Part shown: in pieces, positions 1 to 6,921 of the stretch
Numbering within the stretch: the stretch's first letter is position 1
Layout of the letters: each line of letters begins with the position of its first letter
Assembly (NCBI GenBank): GCA_038133505.1
Contig: JAYPTI010000087.1
Span: 1 to 14,083, forward strand
Origin: JAYQUR01 sp038133505
Lineage (GTDB): Bacteria; Pseudomonadota; Alphaproteobacteria; MPNO01; UBA830
DNA length: 14,083 nucleotides
Reading direction: 5' to 3'
Notes under the pieces: model-generated
Told to the model about the DNA's origin: nothing
What the model saw: the letters and a program-made list of their open reading frames with translations, nothing else
The model's database searches: none
Made by a program: the position numbers and the translations under genes

Positions 1-11
1 GACGGTTAAGG

Positions 12-30
12 GGCAGGGGTGGCCCTTGCC
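12..30 (+). other. Short hairpin upstream of the thiolase gene
   Basis: An 8-bp stem with one G·T pair (12-19 with 23-30) closes a 3-base loop. It could be the end of a terminator for a gene left of the window, but the T-tract is poor (TTCAC follows). The rest of bases 1-116 shows no coding region I can support. Confidence 0.25.
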
Positions 31-116
31 TTCACAAGCCTCAACCCACGTTATGGAACCTGCCGCTATCCCGGTGTAGAACCGTCCCAACAATAAACAG
101 GGGGCACGGGGAACGG

Positions 117-1058
117 ATGGACAGTGAGTTGCGCGCGCTACGGGACAAGGCGTGCATCGTCGGCGTCGGCCAGACGGACTATTCGAAGGAGAGCGGGCGC
201 ACCGTGCTCACCCTCGCGGTGCAGGCGGCGCGGGCGGCCATCGAGGACGTGGGGCTCAGGCCCGGCGAGATCGACGCGATCCTGCCCTACGTGCTTGGCC
301 CCACGGCGGACGAGATGGCGTCCCAGCTCGGCATCTCCGGGCTCCGCTATTCGTCGATCATCAAGATGGGCGGGGCGACCTTCGTCGCCTGCCTCGAGAC
401 CGCGGCGCTCCTCATCCATAGCGGCATCGCGAAGAACGTCCTCGTGTTCTGTTCGAGGAACGGCCGGTCGGGCGCGCGCGTCACCGGGCGGATGAACATC
501 ATCCCCGGCCAGGCCTTCCGCCGCGACTTCGAGAACCCCTATGGCTTCACCGTGCCGGGCCAGTGGTACGCGATGATCGCGCGCCGCCACATGATCGAGT
601 ACGGCACCACGCGGGACGACGCGGCGCACTTCGCCCTGGCGGCGCGGAAGCACGCTAACCTCAACCCGACGGCGATGATTCAGGACCGCACCATGTCGCT
701 CGACGAATACATGGCGTCGCCCCCGATCTTCGATCCGTTCCACCTGTTCGACTGCAGCCTGGAGTCCGACGGCGCCGCTGCCTTCGTGGTCTCGGCCGCC
801 GACGTCGCGAAGGACATGCCGCACAAGCCGGTCTACATCGCGGGCGCGGCGCAGGCGAAGCCCGCCTGCTCGGACGATCTCTGCAACCGGCCCGACATGT
901 TCGAGATCGGCCTCACGCGCGCCGCGCCGCGCGCCTGGGCGATGGCGGGGATGAAGCCCGCCGACATGGACGGCGCCATGATCTACGACTGCTTTGACCT
1001 GCCCCCCTTAACCGGGTCCATTTGCATGTCTGACGTCAGCGCTCATGGGGCAGATTGA
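117..1058 (+). pseudogene. Thiolase-family protein (acetyl-CoA acetyltransferase / SCP-x-like), 3' end lost to an IS insertion
   Basis: Residues 1-293 read as the front of a thiolase-superfamily protein of the lipid-transfer/SCP-x type, which acts on acyl-CoA thioesters. An N-terminal IVGVGQTDYSK segment (14-24) is followed by a GGA...AC region (85-92), where the thiolase nucleophile loop lies, and by a FDCSLESDGAAA core (211-222). The ATG at 117 follows a purine-rich ACGGGGAACGG. From residue 294 (base 995/996) the sequence stops resembling the family and encodes about 20 residues of insertion-sequence end, stopping at TGA 1056-1058. Family members are usually about 380-395 residues long, so roughly the last 90-100 are missing. 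These would carry the C-terminal His and Cys catalytic motifs, so I judge the product inactive. These proteins often sit beside a DUF35/OB-fold partner; none remains here. Confidence 0.85.
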
Positions 1059-1269
1059 GGAGTTTGCATAAGGGAGGATTTTTGGCTCATCGTAGAGACC
1101 CGTAGGGGAACGAAGATGAGACAAAAATCGATGACGACGAAAGACACCGCCGAGCAGGCGGTTCGGGATATCCGCCGTAAGACGCGCAAGCAGTATTCGG
1201 CCGAAGAGAAGATCCGTATTGTTCTGGAGGGACTGCGTGGCGAGGAAAGCATCGCCGCGCTTCTCCGGG
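995..1269 (+). mobile_element. IS3-family insertion sequence remnant (left end and start of orfA)
   Basis: The thiolase frame is broken at a TGACCTGCCCCCC sequence (from 995), which begins with TG as IS3-family terminal repeats do. After about 120 bp of leader, an ATG at 1116 preceded by AGGGGAACGAAG opens a frame whose first 51 residues match IS3-family OrfA transposase N-termini from memory (KQYSAEEKIRIVLEGLRGE, then ESIAALLR). This is the helix-turn-helix DNA-binding start. OrfA similarity stops at about 1266-1270, where TRAP permease sequence begins. The rest of orfA, all of orfB and the right terminal repeat are absent, so no target-site duplication can be checked and the element cannot move alone. 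The leader looks less GC-rich than its neighbours. The exact subgroup cannot be given without an IS database. Confidence 0.8.
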
Positions 1270-1502
1270 CGTCGGGCGCCTCCGACTTTCTGAACGACGT
1301 CTCCATTGCGTTGATGGGCCGGTATCGCGGCGGCGGCGCAAAGGTCGCGATCTGCGCCTCCAGCCTGTTCGGTTCCATTTCGGGCAGTGTCGGGGCGAAC
1401 ATCATGTCGACGGGCGCCTTCACGATCCCGATGATGAAGGGCGGCGGCTACCGGGCGGAATCCGCCGGCGCGATCGAGGCGGTGGCCTCGACCGGCGGCT
1501 AG
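1116..1502 (+). pseudogene. Chimeric ORF: IS3 OrfA N-terminus fused in frame to a TRAP permease fragment
   Basis: A 128-residue open frame made by the deletion junction. Residues 1-51 come from the IS3 OrfA start. Residues from about 52 come from a TRAP large permease (FLNDVSIALMGRYRGG, then SLFGSISGS and AIEAVASTGG). It ends at a TAG (1500-1502) where relatives read Gln in the GGQ-MPPVMG motif. The OrfA ribosome-binding site and start codon are retained, so a short chimeric peptide could be made. It holds only a small part of the membrane domain and is unlikely to transport anything. Confidence 0.75.
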
Positions 1503-2600
1503 CTGATGCCGCCTGTGATGGGCGCGGTCGCCTTCGTGATGGCGGATTACCTGCAGGTCGACTACGTCGAGGTCTGCATCGCCGCGCTCATTCCATCCGT
1601 CCTCTAGTATGGCGGCCTGTTCGTGCAGGCCGACCTCGAAGCCGCGCGCGAAGGGATCAAGCGCATCGACGAGGGTCTGATTCCGCGCCTGCTCCCGGTC
1701 CTGAAGGAGGGCTGGGTCTTTATCGTTCCCTTCGCGGTTCTCATCGTCGGGCTGTTCTCGTTCAACCGCGAGCCCGAGCAGGCCGCCCTCGACGGATCAG
1801 TGGCGCTGATCCTCGTCAGCGTCGCGTTCGGCTACAAGGGCAAGCGGCTCTCGCTGCGCGATAGATGGTGGGCCGTCGCCGAAACCGGCGTGCTCGTGAT
1901 CGATCTGGTCATGATCGGCGCGGCTGTCGGCATGATCATCGGGATCATCGCCAAGTCGGGTCTCGGTTTCGCGCTTACCCTTTGGCTGTCGCAGATCGGC
2001 GACGGAAATCTGCTAATGCTACTCGTCCTGTCGGCGATCGTGTGCATCGTTCTGGGCATGGGCATGCCGACGATCGGCGTCTATGTGCTCGTCGCAACGC
2101 TGGTGGCGCCGGCGATGACGCAGAGCGGCGTGTCGCCGATGGCGGCGCATATGTTCGTGCTGTATTACGGCATGCTGTCGTTCATAACCCCGCCGGTCTG
2201 CATCGGCGCATTCTTCGCCGCCAAGCTCGCGGATGCAGACCAGATGAAGACCGGCTTTGTCGTGATGCGGTTCGGCTGGTCCGCGTTCGTGGTGCCTTTC
2301 CTCTTCGTCTATTCGCCGAGCCTGCTTCTCGAAGGCAATGCGGTCGATCTCATCCACGATATCGCGACGGCGTTCGGCGGCGTCTGGCTGATCTCGGTCG
2401 GACTCGTCGGGTATTTCGTCAGACGGCTCGGTGTCGTCATGCGGATCGGATTCGTCGCGTCGGGCGCTTTGTTGCTGATACCCGCTTCCGCCTTTGCGGG
2501 CGCGATCTGGACCGACGTCGCGGGCGTTCTGATGGCGGCCGCCTTCATCGCGTATTTGCGCCGCACCGGCGTCGAGGAGCGGCCCGCGCCCGCGGAGTGA
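1270..2600 (+). pseudogene. TRAP transporter fused permease (4TM/12TM, DctM-like) remnant, 5'-truncated with two amber stops
   Basis: This is the C-terminal part of a TRAP transporter large permease, an inner-membrane protein that takes up organic acids or similar solutes using an ion gradient and a periplasmic binding protein. It aligns by eye with the intact paralogue at 12397-14083, starting level with that protein's residue ~207. About 205 N-terminal residues, including the 4TM part, are therefore gone. The frame is continuous with the IS orfA frame but interrupted by TAG at 1500-1502 (Gln in relatives) and TAG at 1605-1607 (Tyr in the intact copy's LLYYVALFAQ motif). After that it is open from 1608 to TGA 2598-2600, with typical GMGMPTIGVYVLV and ITPPVC motifs and many hydrophobic segments. 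TAG is used as a normal stop in the nearby panE-like gene, so readthrough is not expected. Confidence 0.88.
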
Positions 2601-2610
2601 CGCGCCGCCG

Positions 2611-3576
2611 TTACCCTGATTCCGCGTTCGGCGTCGCCTCGTCCGCGCCGGGTGCCGGCTGCGCCGTTCGCATCACCACCCAAACCGGCAGGCCGGGCAG
2701 TACCGATACGGCCATCAGGAGACCGAGAAGGATCGAGATGGTGAGCGCGTCGCCCTGGCCGACACCGAGATATCCCATGCCGATGACCATCGCGCCTTCG
2801 CGCACGCCCCAGCCGTTGAACGAGATCGGCAGGTTCGAGATCAGCGTGACGATCGCGACCACCGCGAGCGCTTCCAGATAGGACAAAGACACGCCGAGCG
2901 CGCGCGCGATGAGGACGGCGGCGGAAATGTAGATCAGGTGCATCGAGACGCTGACCGACAGCGTGCCGATCGCCGTCCCGGACCACAGGCCCGGACGGAC
3001 GCCGCGCGCGAATTCGAAGAGGCTCACAAGAATCCGCGGACGCGTGAAGAAGCTCGGCGGAATGCTCGCGACGAGCAGTCCAGCGATCGTCGCCCCGACG
3101 ATACCGGCGGATCCCGCGAACGCGGCGAAAGTGACTTCGCTGTTGGTGAGATCGCTCAAGACGGGCATGGACGCCAGGATGAGGAAGGCCAGGGCGAGCA
3201 GGCCGAAAATCCGATCCACGAGAAGGCTGGTGACCGCGGCCCTGATGCCGATGCCGTTGCGGTAGGCGAACCAGCCGCGGATCGCGTCGCTGCCGACGGC
3301 GGCCGGCAGGAACTGGCCGAAGAACATGCCGATATAGCTGATCGGGACTGCCGCACGCAGGGGCAGCGGGGCGCCGACGCTTTTCAGGACGAGGAACCAG
3401 CGCAGACCCAGCAGGGGCGTGATGACGGCGATGACGGCAAGCGCGGCGAGGAGATAGGAGAGTTCCGCGCCGGCGATACGCTTTCCAATGTCCGCCGGGT
3501 TCGTCTCGCGGAAAAGATAGCCGATCAAAAGCACGCTGACCGCGATCTTCGCCACGAAAATCAGGCGCGATTTCAT
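2611..3576 (-). CDS. Flippase-like / lysylphosphatidylglycerol synthase transmembrane-region family membrane protein
   Basis: A 321-residue polytopic inner-membrane protein of the LPG-synthase-TM family (UPF0104/AglD-like). Visible features are several hydrophobic helices and the family-typical stretches FFGQFLPAAVGSDAIRGW and NLPISFNGWGVREGAMV. No catalytic aminoacyl-transferase domain is attached. Members without that domain often lie near lipid- or sugar-transfer genes, and few have a proven substrate. I choose ATG 3576-3574 because a hydrophobic helix begins just after it. A TTG at 3627 would add 17 polar residues; neither start has a clear Shine-Dalgarno. The gene lies downstream of senA on the same strand, with a 124-bp gap and no obvious terminator, so co-transcription is possible. 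Its stop faces the TRAP remnant across 10 bp. A role with the selenium genes is only inferred from position. Confidence 0.85.
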   Translation of the reverse strand: MKSRLIFVAKIAVSVLLIGYLFRETNPADIGKRIAGAELSYLLAALAVIAVITPLLGLRWFLVLKSVGAPLPLRAAVPISYIGMFFGQFLPAAVGSDAIRGWFAYRNGIGIRAAVTSLLVDRIFGLLALAFLILASMPVLSDLTNSEVTFAAFAGSAGIVGATIAGLLVASIPPSFFTRPRILVSLFEFARGVRPGLWSGTAIGTLSVSVSMHLIYISAAVLIARALGVSLSYLEALAVVAIVTLISNLPISFNGWGVREGAMVIGMGYLGVGQGDALTISILLGLLMAVSVLPGLPVWVVMRTAQPAPGADEATPNAESG

Positions 3577-3700
3577 CTTGGATTTGCGATTTTCGTCCGC
3601 GGCGGTGATGGGTCTTCTGCCCTGCAAATACGGGAATAACGATACTTAGCCGGAATCGCCCGACTCTGCATCCCGTGGCCGTTTGCGAGGGCCTGTTTCG

Positions 3701-5008
3701 TCAGTCCCGCGCACAGGTCCGGAAGCCGGCGAAGATGTCCCAGCGCTCCGGGCCGAAATAGTTGCGGTAGCGTCCGTTGACGTAGCGCCGCCGCGTCACC
3801 CACGATCCGCCGCGGAGCACCTTGGTGTCGTGGAACAGCGGCTCGGAATATTCCTTGTAATCGTCGGGCGAGAAGCCCGGGAAGGGCGCGAATGTGTCCG
3901 CCGTCCACTCCCACACGTTGCCCAGCAGCTGGCGGACGCCCCAGGCATTGTCCCCTTCCGCATGGTCGGCGACGTCTACGCATCCCAGCACCCGCGAATC
4001 CATACTCGCCAGTGCAGGGCCGAACGGCGCGTCGCCCCACGGACAGGCGCACCGCTCCAGACTGCCGTTCGCGCCCGGGCGCATCGTGGCGGCGAATTCC
4101 CATTCGGCTTCGCTCGGCAGGCGGCGTCCGGCCCATTCGCACCACGCGTTTGCCTCGAACCAGTTGACGTGGACGACGGGCTCGTGCGGCGCGAGGTCGC
4201 GCCAGGCGTCGAACAGCTGGACCTTCCAGCCGCCGGAGCCGTCCCGTCTCCAGTAGACGGGATGTGCGCGGTCCTGTTTCCGCCGCCATGCCCAGCCGTC
4301 GGGCGACCACAGCGCCTCCTTGTCGTAGCCGCCGTCTTCGACGAAGGCCCCGAACTCGGCGTTGGTTACCGGCGCCTTCGCCATATGGAACGGCGCGACG
4401 ACTACCTCGTGGCCCCATTTTTCGTTGTCGAAGACGAACGGATCTTCAGGCAGCGAGCCGAGCCGGAAGACGCCCCCGGGGATCCTCGCGTCGCCCGGAT
4501 GCGGCCCCGTCGCCGGCGTGCGATCGGGCGCCGGTTCGTCCGGCCGCAGGACCGGCGTCGGGTAGGCGAGCGTCTGGCGCGCCCAGGTGAACGCCTCGTC
4601 GTGCATGTCCTCGTGAAAGGTCGTGAACTGATAGAGATAGCTGTCGCGCTCGCTCGCGAGGCCGTCGGGAAGGCGGTCGATCAGCCGGTCGAGCAACCGC
4701 GCCATGTAGTCCCTGATCTCGTCGAGCGAATAGATCGGCAGGTCCCAGCGGGTGTCGTGCGCGATCGCGATCGAATCGTAGAGGCGGTCGCCGCGCTCCA
4801 GCATCGGGCCGTCGCCGTATTCGCGCCTGAGGATGAAATACTCGTGAAACCAGGCGACGTGGCCGATCTCCCACACCATCGGATTGACGATCGGCAGTTT
4901 GGGCCCCATCAATTGGTCGTCGCTCAGCCCCTCTAGAAGATCGAGGGAACGCTGGCGCGCGCTGTGCATGATCGAGGAAAGATGGTCGCTGGTGACGGGT
5001 GCGGTCAT
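3701..5008 (-). CDS. senA: Selenoneine synthase SenA (EgtB/DinB-FGE family non-heme iron enzyme)
   Basis: A 435-residue EgtB-like protein. The N-terminal DinB-like domain holds GHVAWFHE (His50) and the iron-binding HEDMHDE motif of HX3HXE type (His132, His136, Glu138). The three His match the iron triad of EgtB. The C-terminal formylglycine-generating-enzyme/sulfatase-modifying domain (about 170-435) shows RRLPSEAEWEFAA, GNVWEWTAD and RGGSW. EgtB enzymes join cysteine-type thiols to hercynine. SenA instead uses a selenosugar and oxygen to form the C-Se bond on hercynine, giving selenoneine after elimination. I favour SenA over ergothioneine EgtB because senB lies next to it, divergently, and a selenophosphate synthetase is close by. 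No egtC, egtD or egtE is in the window. ATG 5008-5006 is chosen by length against the family; no strong ribosome-binding site is visible. The cytoplasmic location is inferred from the lack of a signal peptide. Confidence 0.88.
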   Translation of the reverse strand: MTAPVTSDHLSSIMHSARQRSLDLLEGLSDDQLMGPKLPIVNPMVWEIGHVAWFHEYFILRREYGDGPMLERGDRLYDSIAIAHDTRWDLPIYSLDEIRDYMARLLDRLIDRLPDGLASERDSYLYQFTTFHEDMHDEAFTWARQTLAYPTPVLRPDEPAPDRTPATGPHPGDARIPGGVFRLGSLPEDPFVFDNEKWGHEVVVAPFHMAKAPVTNAEFGAFVEDGGYDKEALWSPDGWAWRRKQDRAHPVYWRRDGSGGWKVQLFDAWRDLAPHEPVVHVNWFEANAWCEWAGRRLPSEAEWEFAATMRPGANGSLERCACPWGDAPFGPALASMDSRVLGCVDVADHAEGDNAWGVRQLLGNVWEWTADTFAPFPGFSPDDYKEYSEPLFHDTKVLRGGSWVTRRRYVNGRYRNYFGPERWDIFAGFRTCARD

Positions 5009-5031
5009 GATATTTCGGTTCGGGGTGTTTG

Positions 5032-5988
5032 ATGAAGATTAGCCTCGTCACGCCGTCAGGCAAACAGGGGCGCGGCGGAAACCGCTCGACCGCGGACCGG
5101 TGGGCGCGAATTCTGCGCTCGCTGGGTCATCGGGTGGATGTTTCGTCGGAAGACGACGGCGCGCGCGCAGACATGATGATCGCGATTCACGCCTGGCGGT
5201 CGGCTGCGTCGATCCGGGCGTTCGCGGAAGCGCACCCCGACCGTCCGCTGGTCGTTCTGCTTGCCGGGACGGACATTTATCGTTTCCAGAAAAGCCACAC
5301 CGAGGAGACACGGCGCTCGATGGCGCTGGCGACCCGGCTCGTCGGCCTGCACGATCTCGTCGATCAGTCGATCCCGAGGCGGTTTCACGACAAGCTCCGG
5401 GTGATCTACCAGTCGTTCCCGCCGCTTTCGACGCCAAGGACGCCGTCGCCGCGCTGGTTCGAGGTGTGCGTTGTCGGCAATCTTCGGGACGAGAAGGATC
5501 CGTTGAGGGCAGCGTACGCGTCGCGGCTCGCGCCGGCGGATTCGCGCCTCAGGGTCGTGCAGCTTGGCCGCGCCGGCGATGACGACTGGCAACGGAAGAT
5601 CGAAGGCGAATGTAAGGAAAATTCCCGTCTTGTCTGGCGCGGTGAGGTGCCGGGCTGGGCGGTGCGGCGGCAGTATGCGCGGAGCCATGCGATGGTTGTC
5701 AGCTCGGTGATGGAAGGGGGCGCCAACGTCGTTTCCGAGGCGATCGTCTGCGGCTTGCCGGTCATCGCGTCCGGTATCGAGGGCAATGTCGGGCTGCTCG
5801 GCGAGGACTACGAGGGCTATTATCCGGTCGGAGACGAGACGGCGCTCGCCAGGGTGCTGGCGCGCGCCGAGACCGATCCGATGTTTCTGAGACGGCTGGC
5901 CGCGCAGGGGCGGGCGAAACGGGCGCAGTTTGCGCCGGCGCGCGAGAAATCGGACTGGAAGAAACTGCTGCGCGAAATGGGAGTCTGA
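5032..5988 (+). CDS. senB: Selenosugar synthase SenB (GT-B glycosyltransferase)
   Basis: A 318-residue GT-B-fold glycosyltransferase resembling the family first annotated as an uncharacterised glycosyltransferase (TIGR04348, from memory) and later shown to be SenB. SenB joins selenophosphate to a UDP-sugar, forming a selenosugar with a C-Se bond and releasing UDP and phosphate. The N-terminal half has LVTPSGKQGRGGNRSTADRW (6-25). The C-terminal half opens with VVGNLRDEKDPLRA (147-160) and carries the nucleotide-sugar EX7E motif (Glu228 and Glu236 in EGGANVVSE), then GLPVIAS. A TTG directly precedes the ATG at 5032; I choose the ATG, which follows a weak GGGGT. It diverges from senA and is followed after 3 bp by a panE-like gene, so the two are probably one transcript. 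No signal peptide or membrane segment is seen. Confidence 0.9.
   Translation: MKISLVTPSGKQGRGGNRSTADRWARILRSLGHRVDVSSEDDGARADMMIAIHAWRSAASIRAFAEAHPDRPLVVLLAGTDIYRFQKSHTEETRRSMALATRLVGLHDLVDQSIPRRFHDKLRVIYQSFPPLSTPRTPSPRWFEVCVVGNLRDEKDPLRAAYASRLAPADSRLRVVQLGRAGDDDWQRKIEGECKENSRLVWRGEVPGWAVRRQYARSHAMVVSSVMEGGANVVSEAIVCGLPVIASGIEGNVGLLGEDYEGYYPVGDETALARVLARAETDPMFLRRLAAQGRAKRAQFAPAREKSDWKKLLREMGV
5979..5983 (+). promoter_or_regulatory. Shine-Dalgarno of the panE-like gene, inside the senB end
   Basis: GGGAG lies 8 bases before the ATG at 5992 and overlaps the last codons of senB. It fixes the panE-like start and suggests translation linked to senB. Confidence 0.6.
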
Positions 5989-5991
5989 CGC

Positions 5992-6912
5992 ATGAAGGTG
6001 GCGATGATGGGGAGCGGCGGCATCGGCGGCTATTTCGGCGCGCGAATGGCGCAGGCCGGGGCCGATGTGTCCTTCATCGCGCGCGGCGCGCACCTGGACG
6101 CGATGCGGAAGCACGGGCTCCGAATTGACAGCCCGGAGATGGGCGACGCGCACATCGCCCCGGTGCAGGCGACCGACGATCCGGCGGAAGTAGGAGCCGT
6201 CGACTACGTGATCATGGGCGTCAAGCTGTGGGACACCGAAGCGGCCGGTCACGCCATCGCGCCCATGCTGGGCCCCGAAACCACCGTGCTGTCGCTGCAG
6301 AATGGCGTCGAAGGAGACGATATTCTGGCCTCGATCGTGGGCGAGGAACGGCTGATCGCGGGCGTTGCCTTTATCGGCAGCACCATCTCCGCGCCCGGGG
6401 TCATCGGCCATGTCGGCACCATGCAGCGCATTGTGATCGGCGAGCGCGAGGGCGGCATCTCGCCGCGCATCGAGGCGCTGCGCGACATGCTGCAGAAAGG
6501 CGGCGTGATGGCGGAAGCGAGCGAAGACATCCAGCGCATGCTCTGGGAGAAGTTCGTCTTCCTGGTCGGGCTCAGTTCGACGACGACGCTGATGCGGACG
6601 ACCCTCGGCCCAGTGCGCGAAAACCCCGAATCCCGCGAGTTCTACCTCAACGTCATGCGCGAGACGGTTGCCGTCGGCCGCGCCAGGGGCGTGAACCTGC
6701 CGGAGGATTTCGCCGATGACAGGCTCGCCTTCTCGGACGGCCTGCCCGCGGAAATGAACTCGTCGATGCATCACGACCTGCAGAAGGGCAACCGGCTCGA
6801 GTTGCCATGGCTCGCCGGAACCGTCGTGCGGTACGGTCGCGAATTGGGCGTGCCGACGCCCGTTTGCCAGACGGTTTATGCGGCGCTGCTGCCGCTGGCG
6901 GATGGATCGTAG
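5992..6912 (+). CDS. Ketopantoate reductase family protein (2-dehydropantoate 2-reductase, PanE/ApbA)
   Basis: A 306-residue NAD(P)H-dependent reductase of the PanE/ApbA family. PanE proper reduces 2-dehydropantoate to pantoate in pantothenate and coenzyme A synthesis. The N-terminus has the Rossmann motif GSGGIGGYFGA (7-17), followed by IARG (29-32) and QNGVE (103-107). Lys187 in WEKFVF matches the catalytic lysine of PanE. SSMHHDLQKGNRLE (257-270) gives the conserved Ser and Glu of the substrate pocket. Length is normal. It follows senB by 3 bp with a good ribosome-binding site and ends in TAG. Many genomes carry several family paralogues with unknown 2-oxoacid substrates, so a dedicated role with senB is possible but unproven. 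I leave the symbol blank because the true panE may be elsewhere. Confidence 0.9.
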   Translation: MKVAMMGSGGIGGYFGARMAQAGADVSFIARGAHLDAMRKHGLRIDSPEMGDAHIAPVQATDDPAEVGAVDYVIMGVKLWDTEAAGHAIAPMLGPETTVLSLQNGVEGDDILASIVGEERLIAGVAFIGSTISAPGVIGHVGTMQRIVIGEREGGISPRIEALRDMLQKGGVMAEASEDIQRMLWEKFVFLVGLSSTTTLMRTTLGPVRENPESREFYLNVMRETVAVGRARGVNLPEDFADDRLAFSDGLPAEMNSSMHHDLQKGNRLELPWLAGTVVRYGRELGVPTPVCQTVYAALLPLADGS

Positions 6913-6921
6913 AGGGCGATC
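6905..6921. terminator. Weak symmetric hairpin between convergent panE-like and selD genes
   Basis: GATCG (6905-6909) pairs with CGATC (6917-6921) around a 7-base loop containing the panE-like TAG stop. It fills the 9-bp gap before the selD stop and could act on both strands. The stem is only 5 bp and no T-tract follows, so terminator activity is doubtful. Confidence 0.2.

Noticed and set aside
1500..1607. Selenocysteine-style recoding in the TRAP remnant, prompted by the selenium genes nearby
   Set aside because: The interrupting codons are TAG, not TGA, and replace Gln and Tyr. TAG is used as a true stop at 6910-6912.
3701..5008. Ergothioneine EgtB
   Set aside because: The iron triad is shared with EgtB, but the adjacent senB and nearby selD, and the absence of egtC, egtD and egtE, favour SenA.
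5056..6774. Long minus-strand open frame (572 codons) opposite senB and panE-like
   Set aside because: Both plus-strand genes show catalytic motifs; the antisense product shows none.
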